Assembly (NCBI GenBank): GCA_026770585.1
Contig: MU646949.1
Coordinates: forward strand, 253,366 to 266,987
DNA from: Baffinella frigidus
Lineage: Eukaryota; Cryptophyceae; Cryptomonadales; Baffinellaceae
Direction of reading: 5' to 3'
DNA length: 13,622 nucleotides
Made by a program: the position numbers and the translations under genes. Under the pieces are notes generated by a model. The model made no database searches. It was not told the origin of the DNA and saw only the letters and a list, made by a program, of their open reading frames with translations. Below are positions 1 to 5,399 of the stretch, in pieces (the stretch's first letter is position 1; each line of letters starts with the position of its first letter).

Positions 1-148
1 GGGTTGGGGGTTTAGGGTTGGGGGTTCAGGGTTTAAGGTTTAGGGTTTAGGGTTTAGGGTCTAGGGTTTAGGTTTTGGGGTTTTGGGGTTTGGATTTGGG
101 ATTTGGGGTTTGGGGTGCAGGGTTTAGGGTTTAGGGGTTAGGGGTTAT
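1..148 (+). repeat. Degenerate TTTAGGG telomere-like tract
   Basis: The first 148 bases are almost wholly variants of GGGTTTA: perfect TTTAGGG units occur near 40-60 and 120-130, mixed with GGGTTGG, GGGTTCA and GGGGTTT variants. TTTAGGG is the telomere unit of plants, many algae, oomycetes and some other protists. The degeneracy, and the ordinary sequence following it, suggest an interstitial or subtelomeric relic, not an active chromosome end. No gene lies in it. Confidence 0.88.
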
Positions 149-207
149 GGTCCGACCGTTGGGAGATGAGCTTATCCCGGAATATATCCCAGTCAGAAGA
201 CCGCCGA
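149..207. other. Short unassigned spacer
   Basis: This 59-base stretch separates the telomere-like tract from the first block repeat. Its last bases (AAGACCGCC) recur before another block copy near 1147-1155, so part of it may belong to the block-repeat family. No ORF or structured element is visible. Confidence 0.5.
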
Positions 208-306
208 GTGTGGAGGAACGCCCCGTTTGTTATCGAATCGGGCAGCCCGAGGGGGCATGTTTCGTTTTCGACCTTGCCGCACCTGCCAGAAACTCATGCC
301 TTGTTA
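208..306 (+). repeat. GAGGAACGCCCCG block repeat, copy 1
   Basis: First of four copies of an 80-100 bp block: GTGTGGAGGAACGCCCC, then TTTGTTATCGAATCGG, then a GGCATG box and a tail CGTTTTCGACCTTGCCGCACC. Other copies are at 681-757, 1060-1102 and 1188-1263, and the tail alone recurs at 496-545. In the later copies CCCCG and CGGGG flank TTTGTTATCGAAT and could form a short stem-loop. The block opens no conserved reading frame across copies. It is probably a dispersed non-coding repeat; a SINE-like origin cannot be shown. Confidence 0.75.
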
Positions 307-352
307 TGCTAGAGGGGCCTATCTAAAACCAGGGTGCTTTAAAAAGTGGGCA

Positions 353-492
353 TTTGTGTAGTAACTTTTGTTGATTGGTCACGTTACTAGCCATATATTG
401 GCCAGTCACGAAGTTGGAATATACCTTATCCTGGTACAAATATTTACAACCCCACATACAAATAGGATCCTCCGGCATTTTCGAGTGGGGGC
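353..492 (+). mobile_element. Degenerate fold-back relic (TTGGTCACG type)
   Basis: The left part GTGTAGTAACTTTTG is followed by a worn palindrome centred near 394 (CACGTTACTAGCCA and TGGCCAGTCACG). The right part, CTGGTACAAATATTTACAAC then CCCACATACAAATAGGATCC, aligns with the right half of the fold-back element at 4736-4946. The end near 480-490 (CGAGTGGG) resembles that element's CCACTCGAGG terminus. I read it as an old, diverged copy. The left boundary is not clear. Confidence 0.55.
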
Positions 493-495
493 ATT

Positions 496-545
496 TTTCG
501 TTTTCGACCGTGCCGCACATGCCAGAAACTCATGCCTTGTTAAGC
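496..545 (+). repeat. Tail-only copy of the block repeat
   Basis: CGTTTTCGACCGTGCCGCAC followed by CAGAAACTCATGCCTTGTTA matches the tail of the block repeat at 263-306. The front half (GAGGAACGCCCCG) is missing. Here it lies directly beyond the fold-back relic, so the relic may have broken the block or recombination may have joined them. Confidence 0.65.
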
Positions 546-626
546 AAGGAAAGAGAGTGAGCGAGAGAGGAAGGGAGAGGCCCGCCTTAGGAGTAGGAAT
601 CGAGGAAGGGCGCGACGATTGAGACC

Positions 627-757
627 CACTCACTTCAATGTGACCGAAGCCAATCTTGAGAGAGGAACCCCGTATAACGCGTGTGGAGGAACACCCCGTT
701 TGTTATCGAGTCGGGCAGCCCCAGGAGGCATGCTCCATTCTCGAGCGTGCCGCACCT
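627..757 (+). repeat. Composite repeat: 44-bp unit plus block copy 2
   Basis: CACTTCAATGTGACCGAAGC, then CAATCTTGAGAGAGGAA, CCCGTATAACGCG and the block repeat (681-757). The same order returns at 1008-1102, so this is a direct duplication of at least 95 bp, 380 bp apart, with MITE copy 1 between. The block copy here keeps its GGCATGCTC box and CGAGCGTGCCGCACCT tail. No coding frame is conserved between copies. Confidence 0.78.
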
Positions 758-770
758 GAGAGTAACCTCA

Positions 771-930
771 TAGGCTAACGGCCTGAAAATGGGGTAGTTA
801 GGCATACGGTATTGCCTAGGACCTCCTACCGTAGGCCGAGGGATCCCAGGACCAAAACGTCTCGGCCTACGGTAGGAGGTTCTAGGCAATCCCGTAGGCG
901 TAACTACCCCATTTTCAGGCCGTTGCCCTA
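771..930. mobile_element. TA-flanked palindromic MITE, copy 1
   Basis: A 160-bp near-perfect inverted repeat: TA, GGCTAACGGCCTGAAAATGG at the left and CCATTTTCAGGCCGTTGCCC, TA at the right. The arms contain GGGGTAGTTAGGC, TTGCCTAGGACCTCCTACCG and GTAGGCCGAGG, mirrored in the right arm, around a short loop near 848-860. TA on both sides fits a TA target duplication, as in Tc1/mariner- and PIF-like elements; the superfamily is an inference. It has no transposase. Both strands are open in one frame through the palindrome (PRTSYRRPR in one arm, PRPTVGG in the other), which follows from symmetry and is not evidence of a gene. Confidence 0.9.
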
Positions 931-965
931 TCAAACCCATGCCCTGTTGAGAGAGGAAACCCAGC

Positions 966-1053
966 CACTTCAAAGTGATCAACGCCAATCTCAAGAGAGG
1001 AAACCCTGCCACTTCAAAGTGACCGAAGCCAATCTTCAGAGAGGACACCCGTA
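966..1053 (+). repeat. Two tandem 44-bp repeat units
   Basis: CACTTCAAAGTGATCAACGC at 966 and CACTTCAAAGTGACCGAAGC at 1010 start two units of about 44 bp, each ending in CAGAGAGGA or AAGAGAGGA. A third, single unit is at 630-670. The second unit leads directly into block copy 3. Confidence 0.8.
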
Positions 1054-1059
1054 TAACGC

Positions 1060-1102
1060 GTGTGGAGGAACGCCCCGTTTGTTATCGAGTCGGGGAGCCC
1101 CC
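1060..1102 (+). repeat. Block repeat, copy 3 (front half)
   Basis: GTGTGGAGGAACGCCCCG, TTTGTTATCGAGTCGGGG and AGCCCC match the front of the block repeat. The GGCATG box and CGTTTTCGA tail are missing; a CACAGCGGACTTCGAAGGG segment takes their place. Confidence 0.78.
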
Positions 1103-1104
1103 CA

Positions 1105-1143
1105 CACAGCGGACTTCGAAGGGATTTCGAATAACCCCTAAGC
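1105..1143 (+). repeat. CACAGCGGACTTCGAAGGG repeat (inverted partner near 13340)
   Basis: CACAGCGGACTTCGAAGGG followed by ATTTCGAATAACCCCTAAGC matches the reverse complement of 13321-13359 with few differences. The two copies lie at opposite ends of the window in opposite orientation, and the far copy abuts the CTACCGTAGG satellite unit. It is non-coding as far as can be seen. Confidence 0.75.
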
Positions 1144-1187
1144 GACAAGACCGCCAATCTCAAGAGACGAACCTCTGTTTCGACGCC

Positions 1188-1263
1188 TGTGGAGGAACGC
1201 CCCGTTTGTTATCGAATCGGGGAGCTCCAGGTGGCATGCTTCGTTTTCGAGCGTGCCGCACCT
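1188..1263 (+). repeat. Block repeat, copy 4
   Basis: TGTGGAGGAACGCCCCG, TTTGTTATCGAATCGGGG, AGCTCCAGGTGGCATGC and TTCGTTTTCGAGCGTGCC give the most complete copy. It ends at CGCACCT, the same point as copy 2. Copies 2 and 4 share that end but differ in what follows, so CGCACCT may be the true boundary. Confidence 0.8.
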
Positions 1264-1265
1264 CA

Positions 1266-1516
1266 CAAATCCAGTTCAAACACAAATCCAGTTCAAAACA
1301 GAAATCCTGCGCACGGAGTTGAAACCCTGTTAAGGTGGTGGAAACACAAATGTTCAAGATGTTGACTTAAGCCGACTACTGAGGCGGGCTTGTAGCTAGG
1401 AGGCTGCCGGAGGCAGACTGCTAGTTGCGGACGCAGCACACCGAGCAACGCTGTAGCTGCGCCGCTGGATGGGCGCTGATTCGCACGTGAAGTTGAAACC
1501 GTGCTAAGAAGTTGGT
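1266..1516 (+). repeat. Short direct repeats: CAAATCCAGTTCAAA and AGTTGAAACC
   Basis: ACAAATCCAGTTCAAA occurs twice in tandem at 1266-1297. A second pair is GGAGTTGAAACCCTGTTAAG near 1316 and AAGTTGAAACCGTGCTAAG near 1490, each followed by GTTGGTG or GTGGTG. No ORF in the interval has recognisable content. Confidence 0.6.
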
Positions 1517-1990
1517 GCCGGGAAGACGTTATGAAGTGGGGATGGCGCAAGACGGATTCGTGTTCCGCCATCCCCTCTTCAGAACGTTAGGTGGCCATCC
1601 AACGCATCCATTCTGAGTTTTGTACCGGTGTCGGGACACGATCTGGTGCAAAAAACGCAAAGATCTGGTACTGGAGCGGTTCAGAAAAAGGTTCAAAACC
1701 TTCCGAAAGAGCCGAAGCACGTTGCGTTGGGGACGTATCCATGCGACGTGTAGCACACCTGATGTCGGGTGTGTTGTTTGTTGTGTTTTTTTTCATGTTT
1801 TTTTTTGCCGATTGGAAACCTGTATTGACGTGGGTCTGACCCGTGCGGGTTTGGTGTTCGGTGCTTGTGTTTTAGGTTTCAGGGTTTGGGGTAGGGCTAT
1901 CAGGGAGGATGTAAGGCTTAGGAAAAACGCACCAGCTACTTGCTGAATTTGGGATCAATCGTTGCCAGCCTCCACTCCAGGCCCTTGGGT
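1517..1990. other. Low-copy stretch without a recognised gene
   Basis: Overlapping open frames of 70-110 codons exist on both strands (for example plus 1591-1839 and 1620-1946), but none contains a motif I recognise. A T-rich tract near 1786-1806 gives one frame an apparently hydrophobic segment, which is probably a compositional effect. A weak telomere-like stretch (TTTAGGTTTCAGGGTTTGGGG) lies at about 1870-1890. An exon of a spliced gene cannot be excluded. Confidence 0.4.
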
Positions 1991-2000
1991 GGGGTATTCC

Positions 2001-2040
2001 TTCCTCGTTCTTGGAGCCGTTTCCTCGTTCTTGGAGCCGT
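2001..2040 (+). repeat. Perfect 20-bp tandem duplication
   Basis: TTCCTCGTTCTTGGAGCCGT occurs twice head to tail with no mismatch. The final GGAGCCGT also starts the dispersed repeat that follows. The single equivalent near 10150 has only one GGAGCCGT, so the duplication is probably local and recent. Confidence 0.93.
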
Positions 2041-2120
2041 TTTTGTGCTAAAAATTGACTTTTGAGAAAGTTTCCCCATCAAAAATGACTTTTGAATACC
2101 CCCTTCCAGCCCTGCGTGGG
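2034..2120 (+). repeat. GGAGCCG-to-CCTGCGTGGG dispersed repeat, copy 1
   Basis: GGAGCCGTTTTT, AAAATTGACTTTTGA, AAAAATGACTTTTGAATACC and CCTTCCAGCCCTGCGTGGG occur in the same order at 10150-10237. The TTGACTTTTGA word also appears inside the 302-bp inverted repeat at 10391-10692, so the three loci may share an ancestral element. No reading frame is conserved. Confidence 0.75.
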
Positions 2121-2199
2121 AGAATGATGAGGCTCGGGGTGAAGGTTCAACCAGAACAAGATCATAATAGGACAGAGAGCTGGAGGAAAGATTCGCCCT

Positions 2200-2500
2200 C
2201 TCGTGTTTCAAGAGAGAGGAGGCAGCTGCGGTTCGGTGCTTTACAAAAGGGGGTTCTCAGTTTTCAAGAGAGAGGAGGAGGATGTTTCAAGAGAAGGGGG
2301 GGGGGGGATTCAAAAGAAAGGATGAGGGTGATTCAAGAGAAAGGACGGGGGTGATTCACGAGAGAGAGGAGGATGATTCAAGAGAAAAAACAAGGGTGTT
2401 TCAAGATATAGAGGAGACGAAGAGTGTTTCAAGGTATAGTGGAGAAGAGTGTTTCAAGATATAGAGGAGACGACTGGTTCAAGAGAGAGATAGGGAGACA
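2200..2500 (+). repeat. GA-rich minisatellite, unit about 30 bp
   Basis: Repeated GTGTTTCAAGAGAGAGGAGG and GATTCAAGAGAAAGGA units run through this interval with variable length, including GTTTCAAGATATAGAGGAG near 2397, 2448 and intermediate variants. A run of 12 G lies at 2296-2307. Open frames across it encode only repeated FQEKGGG or DSRERT-type peptides and shift with unit length, so I read it as non-coding satellite. It continues weakly to about 2650. Confidence 0.85.
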
Positions 2501-2509
2501 TGCCCGCGC

Positions 2510-2710
2510 GCCCCACTCGAGGCTAGAAGTGTGGGGGGGGGGGTTACGCGCGTGCCCTCCGAGCCCCCCCCGGACCCTGCAAGATTCTAAGTTTTCAAGA
2601 GAGAAGAGTAGGGTGTAGAAACAGAGAGAGGAGGAGGGTGTTTCGAGAGAGGGGGGGGGGGGGGGGTACGCGGGCGCCCTCCGCGTCCCCCTCGGACCCT
2701 GCTGCAAAAC
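2510..2710 (+). repeat. Duplicated G-run and TACGCG unit
   Basis: Two related units occur: G11 at 2533-2543, then TTACGCGCGTGCCCTCC and CGGACCCTGCAAG; and G16 at 2651-2666, then TACGCGGGCGCCCTCC and CGGACCCTGCTGC. Between them lies more TTTCAAGAGAGA minisatellite. The G runs could form intramolecular G-quadruplexes. The leading CCACTCGAGGCTAGAAGTG at 2513-2531 is the terminus of the fold-back family described at 4736-4946. Confidence 0.8.
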
Positions 2711-2770
2711 TGCCTCGCGACCACCATACCCCTGCTCACCCCCGGGTGTGCATGGTTAGTACCGTGAAAC
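2693..2770 (+). repeat. CCCTGCTGCAAARCTGCC repeat, copy 1
   Basis: CGGACCCTGCTGCAAAACTG, CCTCGCGACCACCATACCCC, TGCTCACCCCCGGGTGTGC and a GGTTAGTACC box. Parts or all of this order recur at 3012-3054 plus 3222-3284, 3335-3399, 3508-3552 and 3808-3841 plus 3982-3993. It acts as the host sequence for two insertions in this window. Confidence 0.78.
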
Positions 2771-2843
2771 GCCCTCGAACTTTGAACGGGGCCAGTCGAC
2801 TCGGTTCATCCAACCTACGCTAGACCTGAGGGTGGTCAATCGC

Positions 2844-2908
2844 AAAAGTCAACTCATCAGTAGGCGCGAGTCAACTTTTGGCAGAATGTATAGGATCCTG
2901 TACATTCT
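2844..2908. repeat. Two adjacent short hairpins
   Basis: AAAAGTCAACTC (2844-2855) and GAGTCAACTTTT (2868-2879) are perfect 12-bp inverted arms around a 12-bp loop. Three bases later, AGAATGTA at 2883 and TACATTCT at 2901 bound a 26-bp palindrome centred on GGATCC with one mismatched pair. Neither is followed by a T run that would suggest a terminator. Confidence 0.85.
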
Positions 2909-3011
2909 CCCCTTGTGTCAACTTATGATCGCTCCCGGTCACGTCTAAAGTAGAGGAAACGAAAAGGCAGATCCCCAACCGTGTGAACTGTCCTGTCTTT
3001 TTGGGACCGCG

Positions 3012-3054
3012 CCCCCGGGATCCTGCCGCGAAGCTCCCTCGCGACCACCACACA
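3012..3054 (+). repeat. CCCTGCTGCAAARCTGCC repeat, copy 2, left part
   Basis: CCCGGGATCCTGCCGCGAAG, CTCCCTCGCGACCACCACAC matches the left part of copy 1. The expected continuation CCCCTGCTCACCCC resumes, as ACCTCTGCGCACCCC, only after MITE copy 2, so this copy was split by that insertion. Confidence 0.72.
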
Positions 3055-3058
3055 TTCA

Positions 3059-3217
3059 TAGGGTAACGGCCTGAAAATGGGGTAGTTAGGCATACGGTAT
3101 TGCCTAGGACCTCCTACCGTAGGCCGAGGGATCCTAGGACCAAAAGTCTCGGCCTACGGTAGGAGGTCCTCGGCAATGCCGTATGCCTAACTACCCCATT
3201 TTCAGGCCGTTACCCTA
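3059..3217. mobile_element. TA-flanked palindromic MITE, copy 2
   Basis: The most regular member: TA, GGGTAACGGCCTGAAAATGG ... CCATTTTCAGGCCGTTACCC, TA, 159 bp with nearly perfect arms and a loop around AGGACCAAAAG. The arms hold GCATACGGTATTGCC, TAGGACCTCCTACCG and GTAGGCCGAGGGATCC. It sits inside a copy of the CCCTGCTGCAAARCTGCC repeat. The high arm symmetry suggests recent origin or gene conversion between arms. Confidence 0.92.
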
Positions 3218-3221
3218 TTAA

Positions 3222-3400
3222 CCTCTGCGCACCCCGGGCGTGCAGGGTTAGAGGGGAGCAGGGTTAGTACCAGGGAGAACCCTGAGTAGGCGATAAGGCT
3301 CTATCACAGAGAGTGATCGCCGTCTCCCCCTGACCCTGTCCCCTCGACCGCCACACCCCTGCTCACCCCGGGGGTGCAGGGTTAATACCAGGGAGAACTA
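3222..3400 (+). repeat. Repeat copy 2 right part and copy 3, with GGTTAGTACCAGGGAGAAC boxes
   Basis: CCTCTGCGCACCCCGGGCG, TGCAGGGTTAG and GGGTTAGTACCAGGGAGAAC (3222-3284) continue the split copy. A third copy follows at 3335-3399: CCCTGTCCCCTCGACCGCC, ACACCCCTGCTCACCCCGG and GGGTTAATACCAGGGAGAAC. Copy 3 is uninterrupted and serves as an empty-site reference for both insertions. Confidence 0.75.
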
Positions 3401-3700
3401 ACAAGGCGACAATTCGTGGGACTCTATGACACCCCACCCCTCACTAGACGGACTCCGTTCGACCTGTAGAGTTGGATTATGGGGATTTAGAACGTGCCCG
3501 ATGCGCTCCCTGACCAGCTGCAAAGCTGCCTTGGGATTATCACACCCCTGCTCTCACATGGCGGTGCGGGAACGCCACCGCGCCGCCGTGGCGCGGGGTT
3601 CGGCAGCTCGGCTCGAGCTGCCATACCGTTGGGGACTCGAGGCTTGCGCGCCGAGGCTTGTACACTCGCTGGGCGCCTCTGGGAGGCGACACGCGAGACG
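3401..3700 (+). other. Repeat copy 4 and GC-rich linker
   Basis: Copy 4 of the repeat (3486-3552) begins TTTAGAACGTGCCCGATGCG and ends CACACCCCTGCTCTCACATG; the same AGAACGTGCCCGATGCG start appears at 3783. A 21-bp palindrome GGCAGCTCG...CGAGCTGCC lies near 3602-3622, and GACACGCGAGA is tandemly repeated at 3688-3710. The 147-codon plus frame over 3426-3869 crosses several repeat families and is not a supported gene. Confidence 0.6.
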
Positions 3701-3780
3701 ACACGCGAGAGCAGAAAGATGCTCTAGAGAGTCACCTACCCAGAGTCATATATCACCGAGTATACAACAGTATACGAAGA
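3701..3780 (+). repeat. ACACGCGAGAG to TATACGAAGA segment, copy 1
   Basis: ACACGCGAGAGCAGAAAGA, CACCTACCCAGAGTCATATATC and GAGTATACAACAGTATACGAAGA-type sequence is repeated at 4456-4528. That second copy lies inside hairpin element 4354-4574. The GTATAC words around AACA form a short inverted repeat. No function is recognised. Confidence 0.8.
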
Positions 3781-3841
3781 TTAGAACGTGCCCGATGCGC
3801 TCCTCGACCTGCTGCAAAGCTGCCTCGGGACCGTCACACCC

Positions 3842-3981
3842 TTATCCGGGGAAACCTATTTTTCTTTAGTTTGATGGCAAGGAAAATTACTACATAAATG
3901 CTTTAATATTACTAATAAGAACGAATTGTGTAGTAATTTTCCGTGCCATCGAACTAAAGAAAAATGGTTTCCCCCGGATAA
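3842..3981. mobile_element. Hairpin element E1, 140 bp, ACCC target duplication
   Basis: The arms TTATCCGGGGAAACC, TTTTTCTTTAGTTTGATGGC and GAAAATTACTACA are mirrored at the right as TGTAGTAATTTTC, GCCATCGAACTAAAGAAAAA and GGTTTCCCCCGGATAA. The 60-bp core 3882-3941 is shared with E2-E4. ACCC occurs at 3838-3841 and 3982-3985, and the uninterrupted paralogue at 3541-3560 reads CACACCCCTGCTCTCACATG with one ACCC. This supports a 140-bp insertion with a 4-bp target duplication. No protein is encoded; it is a non-autonomous element of unknown superfamily. Confidence 0.88.
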
Positions 3982-4067
3982 ACCCCTGCTCTCAGATGGA
4001 AACACCTTCACTTTGAAACACGGCTGGATTCCGCTTTGTAACATCCAGGATTTCGAGACTTTGGATG

Positions 4068-4135
4068 TGGCACCCAGGATCTCGCGATATCAACAACAAA
4101 CAACAAACCGCGAAAGCGCGAAATCCTGGGTGTTA
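4068..4135. repeat. Inverted repeat around CACCCAGGAT
   Basis: TGGCACCCAGGATCTCGCGA (4068-4087) pairs with CGCGAAATCCTGGGTGTTA (4117-4135) around a loop rich in CAACAAACAACAAAC. CATCCAGGATTTCGAG near 4043 is a third related word. It could be a short hairpin element or the remains of one; no target duplication is visible. Confidence 0.7.
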
Positions 4136-4194
4136 TGGGTCTCCAATAAATTTCATCAGGAGTGACACCTGAGGAGCGAGGGTACCCCCCCCCC

Positions 4195-4309
4195 GCATAC
4201 GGTATTGCCTAGGACCTCCTACCGTAGGCCGAGGGATCCTAGGACCAAAAAGTCTCGGCCTACGGTAGGAGGTCCTAGGCAATGCCGTAGGCCTAAGTAC
4301 CCCATTTTC
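4195..4309. mobile_element. TA MITE, copy 3, truncated at both ends
   Basis: The core runs from GCATACGGTATTGCCTAGGA through CTCGGCCTACGGTAGG to CCTAAGTACCCCATTTTCC. The left terminal 30 bp (GGGTAACGGCCTGAAAATGG) is missing and a run of 10 C precedes it; the right side stops before CAGGCCGTTACCC. It is therefore a broken copy, probably immobile. Both strands again carry the symmetry-derived PRTSYRRPR frame. Confidence 0.88.
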
Positions 4310-4320
4310 CCTCCCCGCTG

Positions 4321-4349
4321 CTCGAGAAACAGCGCCAGCGATCCTCCAG
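4321..4349 (+). repeat. CTCGAGAAACAGCGCCAGCG repeat, copy 1 (cut by E2)
   Basis: CTCGAGAAACAGCGCCAGCG is the end of the B block also found at 5121-5149 and 5354-5382, with worn copies at 5627-5668 and 7522-7550. Here it is followed by ATCCTCCAG and then by element E2; in the copy at 5121 it runs straight into the A block. Confidence 0.8.
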
Positions 4350-4353
4350 AATC

Positions 4354-4574
4354 TCATACGCAAACACTTATAATTTACAAACTGGATTTCAATCAAAATT
4401 ACTACACGTCTGCTTTACTGTTACTATTAAAGATCGGTTTGTGTAGGGGGAGGTCACACGCGAGAGAAGATAATCTCGAGGGACCTACCCAGAGTCGTAT
4501 ATCACCAAGTATACAACGTATACGAAGAATTGTTCATTGAATCCAGTTTATAAATTTTAAGTGCTTGCGTATGA
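4354..4574. mobile_element. Hairpin element E2, 221 bp, AATC target duplication, with internal insert
   Basis: The left arm TCATACGCAAACACTTATAA, TTTACAAACTGGATTTCA is mirrored at the right by TGAATCCAGTTTATAAA and TTAAGTGCTTGCGTATGA. Core AAAATTACTACACGTCTGC, TTTACTGTTACTATTAA and GTTTGTGTAG (4395-4446) matches E1, but the expected TAATTTT ending is replaced by a segment similar to 3701-3780. AATC flanks the element at 4350-4353 and 4575-4578, and the empty site CCGAATCGTGCATCACACC is at 5148-5166. The outer arms are unlike those of E1, E3 or E4. Confidence 0.86.
4456..4528 (+). repeat. ACACGCGAGAG to TATACGAAGA segment, copy 2, inside E2
   Basis: ACACGCGAGAGAAGATAATC, ACCTACCCAGAGTCGTATATC and GTATACAACGTATACGAAGA match 3701-3780. 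It interrupts the right half of the E2 core, so it arrived after E2 or by replacement through recombination with the neighbouring copy. No TIR or target duplication of its own is visible. Confidence 0.8.
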
Positions 4575-4733
4575 AATCGTGCATCACACCGCAACCGACC
4601 CCAAGATGGGCTAGCAAACGGGGTTCTGACCCTCACTAATGTTAATGGAGGCCCTAATTAACTTCGTCCAACTCCTATGAGAAATAGGGGGAACACATCA
4701 GTAGAACTAAACATGTTCCTGGATGAGCTCGGG
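4575..4733 (+). repeat. A block, copy 1 (159 bp)
   Basis: AATCGTGCATCACACCGCAA to ATGTTCCTGGATGAGCTCGGG matches 5150-5308 over the same 159-bp length with only scattered substitutions. In copy 1 it is bordered by E2 on the left and the 211-bp fold-back on the right; in copy 2 it is bordered directly by B blocks. The two copies thus record insertions on both sides. No reading frame is conserved. Confidence 0.9.
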
Positions 4734-4735
4734 AG

Positions 4736-4946
4736 CCACTCGAGGCTGGAAGTGTAACTATTTTAAAAGTTTTAACTTTACAAGTCCTTTACACGTGGAC
4801 CGCTGTGTAGTAATTTTCACACAAACAGGGTCGTTTGGTCACGTATCTCGGGTTATAACCCGAGATACGTGACCAAGCCTGCCCGTGACTGGTACTAAAT
4901 GTAACAACCCCACATTTCAAATGATCCCACTTCCAGCCTCGAGTGG
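4736..4946. mobile_element. Fold-back element with 42-bp perfect central palindrome
   Basis: CCACTCGAGGCTGGAAGTG (4736-4754) is mirrored exactly by CACTTCCAGCCTCGAGTGG (4928-4946). The centre 4835-4876 is a perfect 42-bp palindrome whose half is TTGGTCACGTATCTCGGGTT then A. A GTGTAGTAATTTTCAC word at 4805-4820 links it to the E-core family. The flanks between termini and centre pair only weakly. Partial copies are at 353-492, 6041-6149, 12048-12110 and, by terminus only, 2513-2531. No protein is encoded. Confidence 0.85.
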
Positions 4947-5068
4947 TATTTTCATCTCCGGTGCGGGCTCGTTCTTGAGGCTCATAGACATTGTAGCACT
5001 CAACTCAAGGCTAAAGGGCCTATCTAGGACCTGTATCGAGAGTAATAAAGAAGAAGAAGAGGAGGGGG
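4947..5068. other. Single-copy linker
   Basis: This 120-base stretch between the fold-back and the B block has no counterpart between A copy 2 and B copy 2, where the blocks are joined by a G run. CTATCTAGGACCTG at about 5020-5034 recalls CTATCTAAAACCAGG near 319. A GAAGAAGAAGAGGAGG purine run is at 5049-5066. Confidence 0.55.
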
Positions 5069-5149
5069 ACCTGTGGCGTGTGGATACTCCCACCCTGGGT
5101 GGGCCCACCCTGTTCCTCTGCTCGAGAAACAGCGCCAGCGACCCCCCCG
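5069..5149 (+). repeat. B block, copy 1
   Basis: ACCTGTGGCGTGTGGATACT, CCCACCCTGGGTGGGCC, then CTCGAGAAACAGCGCCAGCG and ACCCCCCCGA. Copy 2 at 5319-5390 lacks the GGGTGGGCCCACCCTGTT stretch. CCCACCCTGGGTGGG is itself palindromic. The antisense frame reads VAGAVSRA in several copies, but it is not part of a conserved longer frame. Confidence 0.85.
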
Positions 5150-5308
5150 AATCGTGCATCACACCGCAACCGACCCCAAAATGGGCTAGCAACCGGGGTT
5201 CTGACCCTCACTAATGTTAACTGAGGCCCTAATTAACTTCGTCCAACTCCTATGAGAAGTAGGGGGGAAAAATCAGTAGAATCGAACATGTTGCTGGATG
5301 AGCTCGGG
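5150..5308 (+). repeat. A block, copy 2 (159 bp), empty-site reference for E2
   Basis: Same length as copy 1, starting AATCGTGCATCACACCGCAA directly after the B block end CCCCCCG. This junction is the paralogous empty site for E2 with a single AATC. The 3' side goes into a G run of 10 and B copy 2. Confidence 0.9.
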
Positions 5309-5318
5309 TGGGGGGGGG

Positions 5319-5390
5319 CCTGTGGCGTGTGGGTACTCCCACCCTCCCCTCTGCGCGAGAAACAGCGCCAGCGACCCCCCCGAATCGTGC
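5319..5390 (+). repeat. B block, copy 2
   Basis: CCTGTGGCGTGTGGGTACTC, CCACCCTCCCCTCTGCGCG, then AGAAACAGCGCCAGCGACCC and CGAATCGTGCAGGG. After CGAATCGTGCA it diverges into a telomere-like tract, whereas B copy 1 continues into A copy 2. Confidence 0.85.
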
Positions 5391-5399
5391 AGGGTCTGC

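Noticed and set aside
635-1048. 137-codon minus frame and the overlapping plus frame 812-1141
   Set aside because: Both run through MITE copy 1 and flanking repeats; the frames mirror each other because of the palindrome.
208-1263. tRNA-derived SINE for the CCCCG-TTTGTTATCGAAT-CGGGG block
   Set aside because: Only a short stem-loop resembles a T arm; no A box, no poly-A or simple-repeat tail, and copies differ in their ends.
2282-2464. Charged repeat protein in the GA minisatellite
   Set aside because: Unit length varies and is not a multiple of three; frames shift between units.
3426-3869. 147-codon plus frame
   Set aside because: It crosses two copies of a dispersed repeat and the left arm of E1, and has no recognisable domain.
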